Counted from the first letter of the stretch, positions 8,964 through 16,781 are shown. The stretch is DNA of 29,508 bases from DATKCF01 sp035513345 (GCA_035513345.1 DATKCF010000015.1:1-29508); one strand, 5' to 3'. A program made the numbers and translations. The notes: generated by a model from the letters alone, not told the origin.

Positions 8964-9344
8964 TCAGTCGTCCTTCGTCTCGTCATCCGTCTCGGCGGGA
9001 CCGATCTCGGCGACCGGCCGGCCGGGGTCGCGCGAGCGCGCCGCGCGATCATCGAGGTCCTGACGCAGCTCGTCGATTCGGACCTGGAGCCGCTGGAGCA
9101 GCGCATCGAGGCGCGGCTGAAGGTCGGCCACGAACTCGTTGACCTTCGGCCCGACTTCCTTGACGGCGCCCTGCGCGCGCGGCCTGAGGTCGGCGATTGC
9201 CGCATCGACTTTCCCGTCGAGTTCCTCGAATGCCCTGCGTATCTTCGGCCGGACCTCGTCGAGCGCCGCCTCGAGACGAGTCCTCAGCTCCGCCAGCGCG
9301 TCGCGTTCACTGCCATCCTGCGGTTCAGCGCGATCATCGTCCAT
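8964..9344 (-). CDS. small acidic/basic protein with exact 11-residue amphipathic repeats
   Basis: A 126-residue, all-helical, highly charged protein with no signal peptide. Proline falls at residues 33, 55, 66 and 77, with glycine at 44: an exact 11-residue period within units such as VRPKIRRAFEE, LRPRAQGAVKE and VGPKVNEFVAD. Such 11-mers are known in apolipoproteins, perilipins, synucleins and some LEA proteins, where they form a membrane-surface or amphipathic helix. The C-terminal 25 residues are acidic and disordered (ending ETDDETKDD). GGAGG lies seven bases before ATG 9344. A membrane-surface, shape or desiccation role is possible, but inferred. Confidence 0.7.
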   Translation of the reverse strand: MDDDRAEPQDGSERDALAELRTRLEAALDEVRPKIRRAFEELDGKVDAAIADLRPRAQGAVKEVGPKVNEFVADLQPRLDALLQRLQVRIDELRQDLDDRAARSRDPGRPVAEIGPAETDDETKDD

Positions 9345-9426
9345 GTCCGCCTCCGGATAGGGGTGCCTGTGCCTTCCTGTCGCCTGAATGGCTACGGCAA
9401 CACTACGTTGCCGTGCGCGCGTCGTT

Positions 9427-11718
9427 TCAGTTGTCCGGCCGCGGCCGTTCGCCCGGCCGGTAGCGCACTGTCATCGCGGATTCGACTTCCTCGCGCGTGA
9501 ACCACAACGGCTTCATTTGGCCACGCGCGTAGAGCTGCGCCTGGTCGAACCAGTGCGGCGACATCGAGTCGGCGCTCTGGCCGAAGTTCACGATCGTGCG
9601 CGTTCTGATGCGTTCACCGAGCTCGATCACGCCGACCCAGCTGTGCCCGCGGAACCCGTACTGTACGCGGCCGTCCGGTCCCGCGCGCGTGTCGAAGTTG
9701 AACACCATGCCGAGCGCGCCCGGACCACCAGGCACCGGCAGGCTGGCCGATCCGTTGTCGAACGGCTCGGTACCGCTTGTGTGAACGCGTTGAAGCCGGT
9801 TCACCTGACCCCATGCGATTCGCGCGGTGCCCCACGCCTCCTCGAGCTCCGATACTGCCGCTTCGAGAGCCTGCACGTTCGGCCATTCGCCGCTCAGCGC
9901 GGCCGGTTCCGCGCTGTGTCGGAACCAGCCGTCGAACAGTGTCATGGCCGGCGAACCGACGCTGCTCCTGTAGTCCCAGTTGCGCAGTTCATCGATGTGT
10001 GGCTCGAGCCGGCGCGCCCGCTCCGGATCGTGCGCGCCGAGCCGCTCCCATTCGTCGGCGATTCGTGCAATGGCGATCGCGGCCTCGTGTACCTGTACGT
10101 CGAACGCGGCCGCCTGCCAATCATCGAACGTCCACGGCGAAGCCCTGCCGAGCAGGGCGCGCGACGCCCTCGCGCGCGCGTTATCAGATTCGACCGCCAT
10201 GTACCCTGGGTATCCGGCCGGATCCGGGTTGTCGTCGCCTCCGGTCGCCTCGAATGGCGTCGAGTTCGTGTTCTGGATCCAGCCGGACGCCGGATTGGTC
10301 AGGTGCGGCAGCTCGTCGGGCGAATGGTACCCGTCCCACGCGGTGCTCGTGTCTGCGCCATCGAGCGGAACGTTCCAGTCGGCACCGTGATTGCGGCGGG
10401 GTACTGCATTGCCGTGCAGGTAGTGGATGTTGCCATCGCGGTCCGCGTACATCGTGTTCGAGCCGGGCAGCGAGGTCAACGCGAGGGCGGCCCGGAACTC
10501 ATCGAACGACGCCGCACGGCTCATGGCCAGCCATTGCTGGATCGCGCCACCCTCGTCGTGTCGTGCGATCCGGATCGATGCGCGACCGCCGTCGGGCAGA
10601 GCGACGACCGGGCCTCGATGTGTGCGCAGGAACCGGTAGCGGCGTCGCTCGATGGCGCCGCCCGTCCGCACCTCGATCAGTCTTTCGAATTCGATCGCCC
10701 GCATCCACTCCTCGCCGTGACGGTAGGCCAGCGGATCCGTCGGATGGTCGAATGACTCGGTCCATGCGTCCGCGACGTCCGCCCCCGTGCTCGTGTGCGT
10801 CCACCCCAGGAACTCGTTGTGTCCCGAATGCGGTACCGGCATGCCGAGCACGGCGGATCCCGCGAAATGCCAGCCGGTCCCGCTACGGATGTGCATTTCC
10901 CAGCGTTGACCGTTGCCGAAGAAATTGACGTGCGGGTTGAGGAACAGCAGTGCGGCTCCATCGCGTGTGCGCGCGGGGCCGACGACCCATGCGTTGGACT
11001 CGGCCGGCGCACGACGGGCGAGGAAGGAGGGGTCGGGCGAACGCCAGGTCGTGGCGGCGGCCGGCGGAACCGCATCGGGCGCCGGTCGTGCCAGGGCGTT
11101 CATCGGCGCCGCGATCACGTCGCGCACGCTGACGCCGTTGACGACCGAGGCGGACCACACGCTCCGCGAGAGTGCGAACGCAAACCACGGCTCGAAACGG
11201 CGAATCGCACGCGGTCGCACATCCCGCCGAGTGCGCAGGAAGTGGTTGATGCCGTCGGCGTACGCATCCCATAGCGCTCGGCGTTGCGGCGGCTCGCTCT
11301 CGTACTCCTCGCGCGCGAACCGCTCGACCTCGAACGCGGCGCGCACGAGATCGTCCGCCAGCGCAGCTTCACCGTACACCGCCGCCGCACGGCCGAGCGC
11401 ACTGATGTAGTCTTCCTCGAGCTGCCAGAAGTTGTCCTCGGCCTGGGCATACGCCATGCCGAAAACGACGCCGGCATCCGTCGCCGCCTCGACGTGCGGA
11501 ACGCCCCATGAGTCGCGCGTGATCGTTACGGTCTTCGCCAGCCGCGCACCGCCATCGAACAGGTCGCGAACGCCGTTCAGTGGCGCGCACGCCGCCATCG
11601 CCACCCCCGCTAGCACGACCAGGCGCGCCAGCCCGCCAGTCGAAAGACGACCGCAACGCGCGCGCGTGCGGCGACTTACGACTTGCCCGCTCGGGCGGGC
11701 CGAGCCAGATTCGATCAT
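9427..11718 (-). CDS. penicillin acylase family N-terminal-nucleophile amidase, probable lipoprotein
   Basis: An about 763-residue member of the penicillin G acylase / acyl-homoserine lactone acylase family, which cleave an amide-linked acyl group after self-processing into alpha and beta chains. The alpha part has RDSWGVPHVEAATDAGVVFGMA and YAQAEDNFWQLEEDY. The beta chain should begin at the Ser of APAESNAWVVGP (about residue 241 from this start), the nucleophile. The Asn in SLPGSNTMYADRDGNIHY and the LTNPASGWIQNTNSTPF segment match the family. A hydrophobic stretch ending VAMAAC (Cys about 44) suggests a lipoprotein, so it should act outside the inner membrane. ATG 11718 is tentative; GTG 11787 and ATG 11778 are also in frame. 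The substrate could be an N-acyl homoserine lactone, a beta-lactam or an acylated peptide. Confidence 0.88.
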   Translation of the reverse strand: MIESGSARPSGQVVSRRTRARCGRLSTGGLARLVVLAGVAMAACAPLNGVRDLFDGGARLAKTVTITRDSWGVPHVEAATDAGVVFGMAYAQAEDNFWQLEEDYISALGRAAAVYGEAALADDLVRAAFEVERFAREEYESEPPQRRALWDAYADGINHFLRTRRDVRPRAIRRFEPWFAFALSRSVWSASVVNGVSVRDVIAAPMNALARPAPDAVPPAAATTWRSPDPSFLARRAPAESNAWVVGPARTRDGAALLFLNPHVNFFGNGQRWEMHIRSGTGWHFAGSAVLGMPVPHSGHNEFLGWTHTSTGADVADAWTESFDHPTDPLAYRHGEEWMRAIEFERLIEVRTGGAIERRRYRFLRTHRGPVVALPDGGRASIRIARHDEGGAIQQWLAMSRAASFDEFRAALALTSLPGSNTMYADRDGNIHYLHGNAVPRRNHGADWNVPLDGADTSTAWDGYHSPDELPHLTNPASGWIQNTNSTPFEATGGDDNPDPAGYPGYMAVESDNARARASRALLGRASPWTFDDWQAAAFDVQVHEAAIAIARIADEWERLGAHDPERARRLEPHIDELRNWDYRSSVGSPAMTLFDGWFRHSAEPAALSGEWPNVQALEAAVSELEEAWGTARIAWGQVNRLQRVHTSGTEPFDNGSASLPVPGGPGALGMVFNFDTRAGPDGRVQYGFRGHSWVGVIELGERIRTRTIVNFGQSADSMSPHWFDQAQLYARGQMKPLWFTREEVESAMTVRYRPGERPRPDN

Positions 11719-11798
11719 TCGCGAGGCAGGAAAATGAATCCCGGCGCCGGCGTCATACGTATTGGTTGATGGGACCATATTCTTCACGGAGTGTTGCC

Positions 11799-12005
11799 AT
11801 GGGAATCTTCAGCTCGAAGCTCCTTACGGGGAGCGTACTCGCGGTGATCGGCCTGATCACGGTCAAGGTGATCATGGCCATCGTGGGCGCGTTGTCAGGC
11901 TTCGTCTCGCTGCTCTTCTCGCTACTTCCGATCCTGCTGGTCGGCTGGCTCATACTCAAGGTGATCAAGCACCTTGGCCGCGACAAGAAGGCGGCGTACG
12001 ATTGA
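11799..12005 (+). CDS. small two-helix membrane protein, 68 aa
   Basis: ATG 11799 has GGAG seven bases upstream. The protein has two hydrophobic segments (LAVIGLITVKVIMAIVGAL and FVSLLFSLLPILLVGWLIL) and a basic tail KHLGRDKKAAYD, so both ends may face the cytoplasm. No family is recognised. It is divergent from the acylase gene and 81 bp ahead of the GlsB/YeaQ-like gene, so the two may share a promoter. Confidence 0.65.
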   Translation: MGIFSSKLLTGSVLAVIGLITVKVIMAIVGALSGFVSLLFSLLPILLVGWLILKVIKHLGRDKKAAYD

Positions 12006-12010
12006 CACCG

Positions 12011-12047
12011 CGGAACGGCGCGGGCCGGGATGGCCCGCCGCGCTCCG
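12011..12047 (+). terminator. GC-rich hairpin between two small membrane genes
   Basis: CGGA...GGGCC and GGCCC...TCCG pair as an imperfect 16-bp stem around the loop gggat, just past the 68-aa gene's stop. There is no T-run, so it may attenuate or stabilise the transcript rather than end it. Confidence 0.4.
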
Positions 12048-12086
12048 TCGACACCCTGACTCGCCTGTCTCCTCGGGAGGTATAAC

Positions 12087-12332
12087 ATGCTCGGTGGCCT
12101 GATCGCCAAGATAATCTTCGGCGGAATCGTGGGTGCTCTTGCGAAGTGGATCATGCCGGGCAAGGACCCGGGCGGAATCGTCTTCACCATCCTGCTCGGC
12201 ATTGCCGGCTCGATGGCCGGTGGCCTGCTGCTCGGCCGCTGGGGTGATGGCTGGATCGGCTCGATCCTCGGCGCACTGCTCCTGCTCTGGCTCTACAAGA
12301 AGTTCATCCTGAAGGATTCCGTCGAAGTCTGA
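12087..12332 (+). CDS. GlsB/YeaQ/YmgE family stress-response membrane protein
   Basis: An 81-residue inner-membrane protein of the former 'transglycosylase-associated' family. It has three hydrophobic helices rich in glycine (GGLIAKIIFGGIVGALAKW, FTILLGIAGSMAGGLLLG, IGSILGALLLLWLY), the conserved polar turn MPGKDPGG and a short basic tail. Family members are often induced by envelope, acid or osmotic stress, but no biochemical activity is established. GGGAGG lies seven bases before the ATG. A strong terminator follows 18 bp after the stop. Confidence 0.88.
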   Translation: MLGGLIAKIIFGGIVGALAKWIMPGKDPGGIVFTILLGIAGSMAGGLLLGRWGDGWIGSILGALLLLWLYKKFILKDSVEV

Positions 12333-12350
12333 CGGTTCATCGGAAGTTCG

Positions 12351-12387
12351 ACGGCCCGGCCCGCATCCACGCGGACCGGGCCGTTTT
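12351..12387 (+). terminator. rho-independent terminator
   Basis: ACGGCCCGG (12351-12359) pairs perfectly with CCGGGCCGT (12376-12384), followed by T's. It ends the GlsB/YeaQ-like transcript and lies 3 bp before the converging murB stop, so it may also block read-through from that side. Confidence 0.85.
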
Positions 12388-12389
12388 CG

Positions 12390-13322
12390 TCAGCGCTCCC
12401 CAACGAACATGATCTCGGGCTCGAGCGAATGACCGAGCTGCCGTTCCACCGTCTCCATGGCCAGATCGATCAGCGCGTGAACCTCCGCCGCCGTCGCGCC
12501 GCCGAGGTTCACGATGATGTTCGCGTGCTTGGGAAATATCTGGGCATTGCCGAGCACGTGACCCTTCAACCCGCACTCGTCGATCAGCCTGCCTGCACCG
12601 ATACCCTCCAGCTTCCGGAAGATCGAGCCTGCGCACGGATACAGCCAGAGGTCCGGGTGTCGATCGTCGCGCCATTTCAGGTTCTCCCGGATGACATGGC
12701 GCAGATCGGCGATGGGCATCGGTTCGAGTCGGAACGTCGCCGACAGTACGATATGCTCGACATCGTGCAGGCGGCTGTAGTCGTAGCCGAAGTCGAACCA
12801 GTCGGCGCCCGCGGTCTGGATCGTGCCATCGGGCGCCAGAAGTTCGGCGCTCTCGAACACCTCCGCGATGAAGCAGGTCCGCTCGCGCTCGGGCGGCGGG
12901 GAGAGGAAGTGCAGATTCTGCCAGAGCGCGCCGCCTACGGTACTCGGGATACCTACGTAGTGGTGCAGTCCGCCGAGGCCGCGGGCAACAGTCGCGTCGA
13001 TCAGATCGTGGAACGTGTCCACGCCCGCGCCGGCCCGGACACGCACGTCGTCGATGAACTCGATGCCGCCGATAGCGCACCGGATGACGAGCCCGCGGAA
13101 CCCGCCGTCGCCGACCAGGATGTTCGCGCCGCGCCCGAGCACGAAGAACGGGATGCCGAGCGCGCGGCACGCGCCGACCGCATCGGTGAGCACTCCGGCC
13201 GAGTCCGCTTCGAGGAACCGATCCGCGGGCCCACCGATGCGGAACGTCGTGTACGGCGCGATCGGCACGTCCCGCCGCAGGCGGGTCGCACCGAGGTCGA
13301 GGTCGAGTCGTTCGTAGTCCAT
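12390..13322 (-). CDS. murB: UDP-N-acetylmuramate dehydrogenase MurB
   Basis: A 310-residue cytoplasmic flavoenzyme that reduces UDP-GlcNAc-enolpyruvate with NADPH to UDP-MurNAc in peptidoglycan synthesis. FAD-binding elements are APYTTFRIGGPADRF (about 22-36), VLGRGANILVGDGGFRGLVI (61-80) and GIPSTVGGALWQN (124-136). The catalytic serine is in CAGSIFRKLEG (Ser233), and the C-terminal glutamate is in SLEPEIMFVG. GNAQIFPKHANIIVN matches the substrate-binding core. Length is normal. The glycine usually seen after IP is a serine here (GIPST), a minor change. It stands apart from other mur genes. Confidence 0.95.
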   Translation of the reverse strand: MDYERLDLDLGATRLRRDVPIAPYTTFRIGGPADRFLEADSAGVLTDAVGACRALGIPFFVLGRGANILVGDGGFRGLVIRCAIGGIEFIDDVRVRAGAGVDTFHDLIDATVARGLGGLHHYVGIPSTVGGALWQNLHFLSPPPERERTCFIAEVFESAELLAPDGTIQTAGADWFDFGYDYSRLHDVEHIVLSATFRLEPMPIADLRHVIRENLKWRDDRHPDLWLYPCAGSIFRKLEGIGAGRLIDECGLKGHVLGNAQIFPKHANIIVNLGGATAAEVHALIDLAMETVERQLGHSLEPEIMFVGER

Positions 13323-13336
13323 TGGCCGCCGGATGG

Positions 13337-13371
13337 CCGACGGGGCGCGCTCAACGAACGCGCCCCGTCGG
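13337..13371 (-). terminator. perfect 13-bp GC hairpin between the SWIB gene and murB
   Basis: CCGACGGGGCGCG (13337-13349) is the exact reverse complement of CGCGCCCCGTCGG (13359-13371), with a 9-base loop. It lies 24 bp past the SWIB stop and 14 bp before murB. No T-run follows, so it is a hairpin of unproven terminator activity. It could separate the two transcripts or affect murB translation. Confidence 0.55.
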
Positions 13372-13395
13372 GTACTGCACCCGGAATCGGAAGCT

Positions 13396-14133
13396 CTACT
13401 TCAGATGGTTGTTGACGAGCTTCGTCATCTCGAACATGGAGACACGCGACTTGCCACCGAAGACAGCCTTGAGCTTGTCGTCGGCGTTGATCATGCGCCT
13501 CTCCTTCGGGTCCTGGAGGTTGTTCTTCTTGATGTAGGCCCACAGCTTCTTCGTGACTTCGGTCCTCGGCATCGGCTCGTTGCCGACTACCGCGGCCAGC
13601 TGTGGAGTCGGGTTCATGGCCTTCATGAACGCCGGGTTCGGCTTGCGCTTCGTTGCGCCCTTCTTTGCGGCGCCTTTTTTCGTGGCACCCTTCTTCTTGG
13701 CTTTCTTGGCGGACTTCTTCGCCGCCTTCTTGGTCGAGCGACGTGCCGTCTTGCGCGTCGCCTTCTTCGCGGCCTTGCGGGCGGTCTTCTTCCGCGCGGC
13801 CTTCTTCGCCGGACGACGCACAGCCTTCTTCGCCGGACGGCGAGCGGTCTTGCGAGTCGCCTTCTTCGCGCCCTTGCGGGCGGTCTTCTTGCGAGCGGCC
13901 TTCTTGGCCGGACGACGCGTCGTCTTCTTCGCGGTCCGCCTGGTTGCCTTCTTGGCGGTCCGCCGCGTCGCCTTCTTCGCGGTCGTACGACGCGCGGCCT
14001 TCTTCGCCGTGCGCTTGGCCGGACGACGCGCGGTCTTCTTCGCGACCTTGCGCGCGCCCTTCTTTGCTGCCCTCTTCTTGGCCGCCGGTTTCTTCGCGGC
14101 CTTCTTGCGAGTGGACTTCTTCGCTGGTGCCAT
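13396..14133 (-). CDS. SWIB/MDM2-domain protein with a long histone-H1-like tail
   Basis: A 245-residue protein. Residues about 1-165 are nearly all Lys, Ala, Arg, Pro and Thr in repeated units such as KKTARRPAKKAARKK, resembling the C-terminal tail of histone H1 and bacterial Hc1/AlgP-type proteins; this should bind DNA with little sequence preference. Residues about 175-245 form a SWIB domain (GNEPMPRTEVTKKLWAYIKK, NLQDPKERRMINADDKLKAV, and MFEMTKLVNNHLK at the end), known from eukaryotic SWI/SNF subunits, Chlamydia and other bacteria. Together they suggest a nucleoid-associated protein. GGGAGAGG precedes ATG 14133. Upstream are an AT-rich region and a 5'-UTR hairpin. Confidence 0.9.
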   Translation of the reverse strand: MAPAKKSTRKKAAKKPAAKKRAAKKGARKVAKKTARRPAKRTAKKAARRTTAKKATRRTAKKATRRTAKKTTRRPAKKAARKKTARKGAKKATRKTARRPAKKAVRRPAKKAARKKTARKAAKKATRKTARRSTKKAAKKSAKKAKKKGATKKGAAKKGATKRKPNPAFMKAMNPTPQLAAVVGNEPMPRTEVTKKLWAYIKKNNLQDPKERRMINADDKLKAVFGGKSRVSMFEMTKLVNNHLK

Positions 14134-14160
14134 GGACCTCTCCCTAAGAGGTTGGAATGT

Positions 14161-14180
14161 GCGGCAAGGTTCCTTACCGC
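14161..14180 (-). promoter_or_regulatory. 5'-UTR hairpin upstream of the SWIB gene
   Basis: On the minus strand GCGGtAAGG pairs with CCTTgCCGC around a two-base centre, 28-47 bases before the start codon. The stretch just upstream (about 14184-14230) is unusually AT-rich, with A/T runs, and is the likely promoter. The stem may control translation or mRNA stability. Confidence 0.45.
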
Positions 14181-14337
14181 AGTACACGTACTTAAAAGTT
14201 ATTGCATTTTTCGCAACGCGCAACAAAAAAATACCCATGACCGCCCCCGGGCGACCAGGGGGAGACCCTGTCCATCATACTTTTCGTGAGTCAATTTCGA
14301 ACCGTCCGGCGTCAGACTTGAGCATCCGGAGTGTTCA

Positions 14338-15090
14338 TTGAACGGCTGGCAGACACCTTCTGAACGACTCTCTCTCGAGCCGGACGAAGCGCACATCTGG
14401 ATGGTGCGAACGGACCCGGACGCGATCGATGTCGACCTGTGGCTGGACGCACTCGCCACTGCCGAACGCGTACGCGCGAAGCGCTTCAGGCACGCTTCGA
14501 GCAGGTCGGGATTCGTGGTCGCGCGTTCCGCCCTGCGACATCTGCTCGGCCGTTATCTGGACGTACCACCGGCTACGATCGAGCTGCGGCAAACGTCGTC
14601 CGGCAAACCGGAGCTGGCCGGTACGCACGCGTCTGACGTGCGCTTCAGCGTGGCTCACTCGGGCGGCATCGCGCTGCTCTCGTTCGCGGCCGTCGAGGTG
14701 GGTGTCGACGTCGAACGGATCCGGCCGATCGCCCGCTCCGAGCGCATCGTGTCGCGTGTCTTCTCCGAAGCGATGCGACAGCGGCTCGCGGACGTTTCGC
14801 CTGCTGACCGGCAGGACGCGTTCTTCGCAGCGTGGACGCAGCGCGAAGCGCTCGTGAAGGCAGTTGGTGGAACGCTGCTGGCAACGCACGACCCGCTCGA
14901 CTTCGAATGGCCCGTGCCCGATGGACCGCGCGTTTTCGGCATGCCATCCGTGTCGTCGTCGCACCACTGGACCGTGTTGAAGCTGCCGCAGCCGGAAGGG
15001 TACGCGGCGGCTTTCGTCGCCGCCGGCGACGTGCGCAGGATCGGGTTGTTCCTGCATCCAGCCGAGCCGGCCGACTCAGCCGATCGCTGA
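14338..15090 (+). CDS. 4'-phosphopantetheinyl transferase, Sfp type
   Basis: A 250-residue enzyme that moves phosphopantetheine from CoA to the serine of carrier-protein domains (fatty acid, polyketide, non-ribosomal peptide). Sfp-superfamily signatures are present: VRFSVAHSGG (about 101-110), GVDVERIRP with the Mg-binding Asp124 and Glu126, and WTQREALVKAVGG with Glu170 and Lys174. The size fits the large Sfp class (about 230-250) rather than AcpS. The start is TTG, with GGAG six bases upstream. No synthase genes are in the window, so its carrier protein is elsewhere. The last 15 bp overlap the converging psd gene. Confidence 0.93.
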   Translation: MNGWQTPSERLSLEPDEAHIWMVRTDPDAIDVDLWLDALATAERVRAKRFRHASSRSGFVVARSALRHLLGRYLDVPPATIELRQTSSGKPELAGTHASDVRFSVAHSGGIALLSFAAVEVGVDVERIRPIARSERIVSRVFSEAMRQRLADVSPADRQDAFFAAWTQREALVKAVGGTLLATHDPLDFEWPVPDGPRVFGMPSVSSSHHWTVLKLPQPEGYAAAFVAAGDVRRIGLFLHPAEPADSADR

Positions 15091-15981
15091 ACCGATCCGA
15101 TCGCCGAGCCGGATACGCGAGCCGGTCCGCAATCCGTCGACAAGCCGCGCGTTCGCCGCCTCGAACAGCAGCACGACCGTCGATCCGAGGTGGAAGATCA
15201 TCAGCTCGTCGCCCCGCCCGATCACATGTGGTGGATCGTAGCGTACGTCCCTCGCCTCCAAACCTCGACGGTTCGAGCGCCAGGACTGGTCGAACACCAC
15301 TTCGATGCGGCCGACGTTGAACGCACCGATCGCCACGATCGCGACCCGGCCGACCGGTCCGTCCAGGTAGCACGCGACGCGTTCGTTGCGCGGGAACAGT
15401 CCGGCCACATGCCTGATCGCCTGCTCGTTCACAGGCAACAGCGCGCCTGGCACGTGACGCACCTTCGCGACCGAGCCCGCAACCGGCGAATGGACACGGT
15501 GATAGTCACGGGGACTCAGATACACCGTGACGAACACACCGCCATCGAAGCGCATGGCTTCCGCGTCATCGTCGAGCAGGGCGGCAGCGGTGTACGGCCT
15601 GCCCTTCGCCTGGAGCAGAACGCCATCGCGGACGGTACCGAACTGGCCGACCGTGCCATCGGCTGGCGATGCGATCGCCCGCGCATCCGCTGGCCAGCGG
15701 CGCACGCCCGGCTGGAGCTGGCGGATAAAGAAAGCGTCGAATGTGCGGTACTCGCGGAGCGGCCGGCCGGCTTCGGCGAGATCGATTCCGGCGATCGACG
15801 CGAACGCGCCGAAGAGGTATCGACGGAGGAAGCGCGGGACGGGAACATCGGCCAGCCGGCCGGTCATACGACTGAGCATGCCCTGCGGCAGCCGTCCGAT
15901 CACTGCGAGACCAACCCGCCACGCTGCAGAAGCACGGTCGGGCGGGTCTGCCGTGACGATGTCCGTGCGCCGGTCGCTCAC
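15076..15981 (-). CDS. psd: phosphatidylserine decarboxylase
   Basis: A 301-residue proenzyme that makes phosphatidylethanolamine from phosphatidylserine at the inner membrane. It self-cleaves in the motif LGST (265-268, between Gly and Ser) to form the pyruvoyl group. IASPADGTVGQ holds the triad-type Asp108, YLSPRDYHRVHSPVAG holds His161 and His164, and LLPVNEQA follows. Length and order match the classical bacterial enzyme. It is the last gene of a minus-strand operon that begins at 17078, lying 25 bp after the membrane-protein gene. Its end overlaps the Sfp-type gene by 15 bp. Confidence 0.95.
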   Translation of the reverse strand: MSDRRTDIVTADPPDRASAAWRVGLAVIGRLPQGMLSRMTGRLADVPVPRFLRRYLFGAFASIAGIDLAEAGRPLREYRTFDAFFIRQLQPGVRRWPADARAIASPADGTVGQFGTVRDGVLLQAKGRPYTAAALLDDDAEAMRFDGGVFVTVYLSPRDYHRVHSPVAGSVAKVRHVPGALLPVNEQAIRHVAGLFPRNERVACYLDGPVGRVAIVAIGAFNVGRIEVVFDQSWRSNRRGLEARDVRYDPPHVIGRGDELMIFHLGSTVVLLFEAANARLVDGLRTGSRIRLGDRIGSAIG

Positions 15982-16006
15982 AGCATCACCACAACCACAA
16001 CGCGCA

Positions 16007-16459
16007 TCACGAGGCGCGGCCCGCGCCGAAGCGGTGGACGAGCGCGGCCGCGGTCCCGCCGACCACGATCGGCAACCCGGCGCGCAGTGGGTAGAAGAAG
16101 AAGCCGGCGGTGCCGCCGTCGAACGCGCTCGACGTGGTCGTCGCCCATGTCAGCGCGACACCGGCGGCGACGCCGATCCACAACGCGAGCACCCGTGCTG
16201 CCCGGCGTCGGCGGACCGACAGCACCACACCGAACGCAAGTGTGAACAGGACGATGCGGGTCAGCCAGAGGCTGCGCGGCGAATTGACGAACCATGGCTC
16301 GATCATGCCGAGCCGCGCGCTCTCTTCGTAGCCCGGCCATGGCGGCTTCGCGAACAAGACGTCCCACGTCACGACGAACAGGGCGTGCAGCCCGATGACC
16401 GCCGCGAGGCCCGGCAGCGCGAACGCTGCAGGGTGTGTCGGCCGGGTGGCCGGACTCAC
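16007..16459 (-). CDS. small polytopic membrane protein, about 150 aa
   Basis: Four hydrophobic helices are visible: FALPGLAAVIGLHALFVV, SLWLTRIVLFTLAFGVV, VLALWIGVAAGVALTW and PLRAGLPIVVGGTAAALV. An N-terminal periplasmic loop contains WDVLFAKPPWPGYEESA. The GTG start overlaps the previous stop as GTGA. No family is recognised. Its position between YbjQ and Psd suggests a membrane or envelope role. Confidence 0.7.
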   Translation of the reverse strand: MSPATRPTHPAAFALPGLAAVIGLHALFVVTWDVLFAKPPWPGYEESARLGMIEPWFVNSPRSLWLTRIVLFTLAFGVVLSVRRRRAARVLALWIGVAAGVALTWATTTSSAFDGGTAGFFFYPLRAGLPIVVGGTAAALVHRFGAGRAS

Positions 16460-16779
16460 TCGTAGCGAACCGCGGTGCCGTTCGCGCTGACCATCAGCAT
16501 GCTCGTGCCCTGGCCGCCGATCGTCTCGTAGTCGAGATCCACGCCGACCACGGCGTTCGCACCCAGCGCTTGCGCCTCCGCGACCATCTCGTCGATGGCG
16601 ATCTGCTTCGCCTTGCGCAGCTCACCTTCGTACGCCGCCGATCGTCCGCCCACGATGTCGCGGATACCAGCGAAGAAGTCCTTGAAGATGTCCGCGCCTA
16701 GAATCGCCTCGCCGCTGACCAGACCGTAGTACTTCGTAATCCGATGGCCTTCCAGCCCCGGCGTCGTGCTGACAAGCAT
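16456..16779 (-). CDS. YbjQ (UPF0145) family protein
   Basis: A 107-residue protein of the YbjQ/UPF0145 family, sometimes annotated as heavy-metal binding. It contains STTPGLEGHRITKYYGLVSG at the start, then GADIFKDFFAGIRDIVGGR, the helix MVAEAQALGANAVVGVDLDY, and ends in a beta pair. Members form homopentamer-like rings; their function is not established. ATG 16779 is preferred because GGAG lies five bases upstream; an in-frame GTG at 16785 is possible. It is coupled to the genes before and after it. Confidence 0.9.
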   Translation of the reverse strand: MLVSTTPGLEGHRITKYYGLVSGEAILGADIFKDFFAGIRDIVGGRSAAYEGELRKAKQIAIDEMVAEAQALGANAVVGVDLDYETIGGQGTSMLMVSANGTAVRYE

Positions 16780-16781
16780 CG

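Noticed and set aside
9388..10755. 455-codon plus-strand frame inside the acylase gene
   Set aside because: Antisense to a complete penicillin acylase family gene; no domain, typical of high-GC shadow frames.
13680..14130. possible CRISPR or tandem DNA repeat array
   Set aside because: The periodic DNA comes from repeated Lys-Ala codons in the H1-like tail; there are no uniform repeats with unique spacers.
13553..14341. plus-strand frame rich in FFAAFF/RRVAFFA repeats
   Set aside because: It is the mirror of the Lys/Ala-rich H1-like tail; the SWIB domain fixes the coding strand.
14338..15981. phosphopantetheinyl transferase as part of a biosynthetic cluster
   Set aside because: No polyketide, peptide or fatty-acid synthase gene is in the window, and its neighbours are convergent housekeeping genes.
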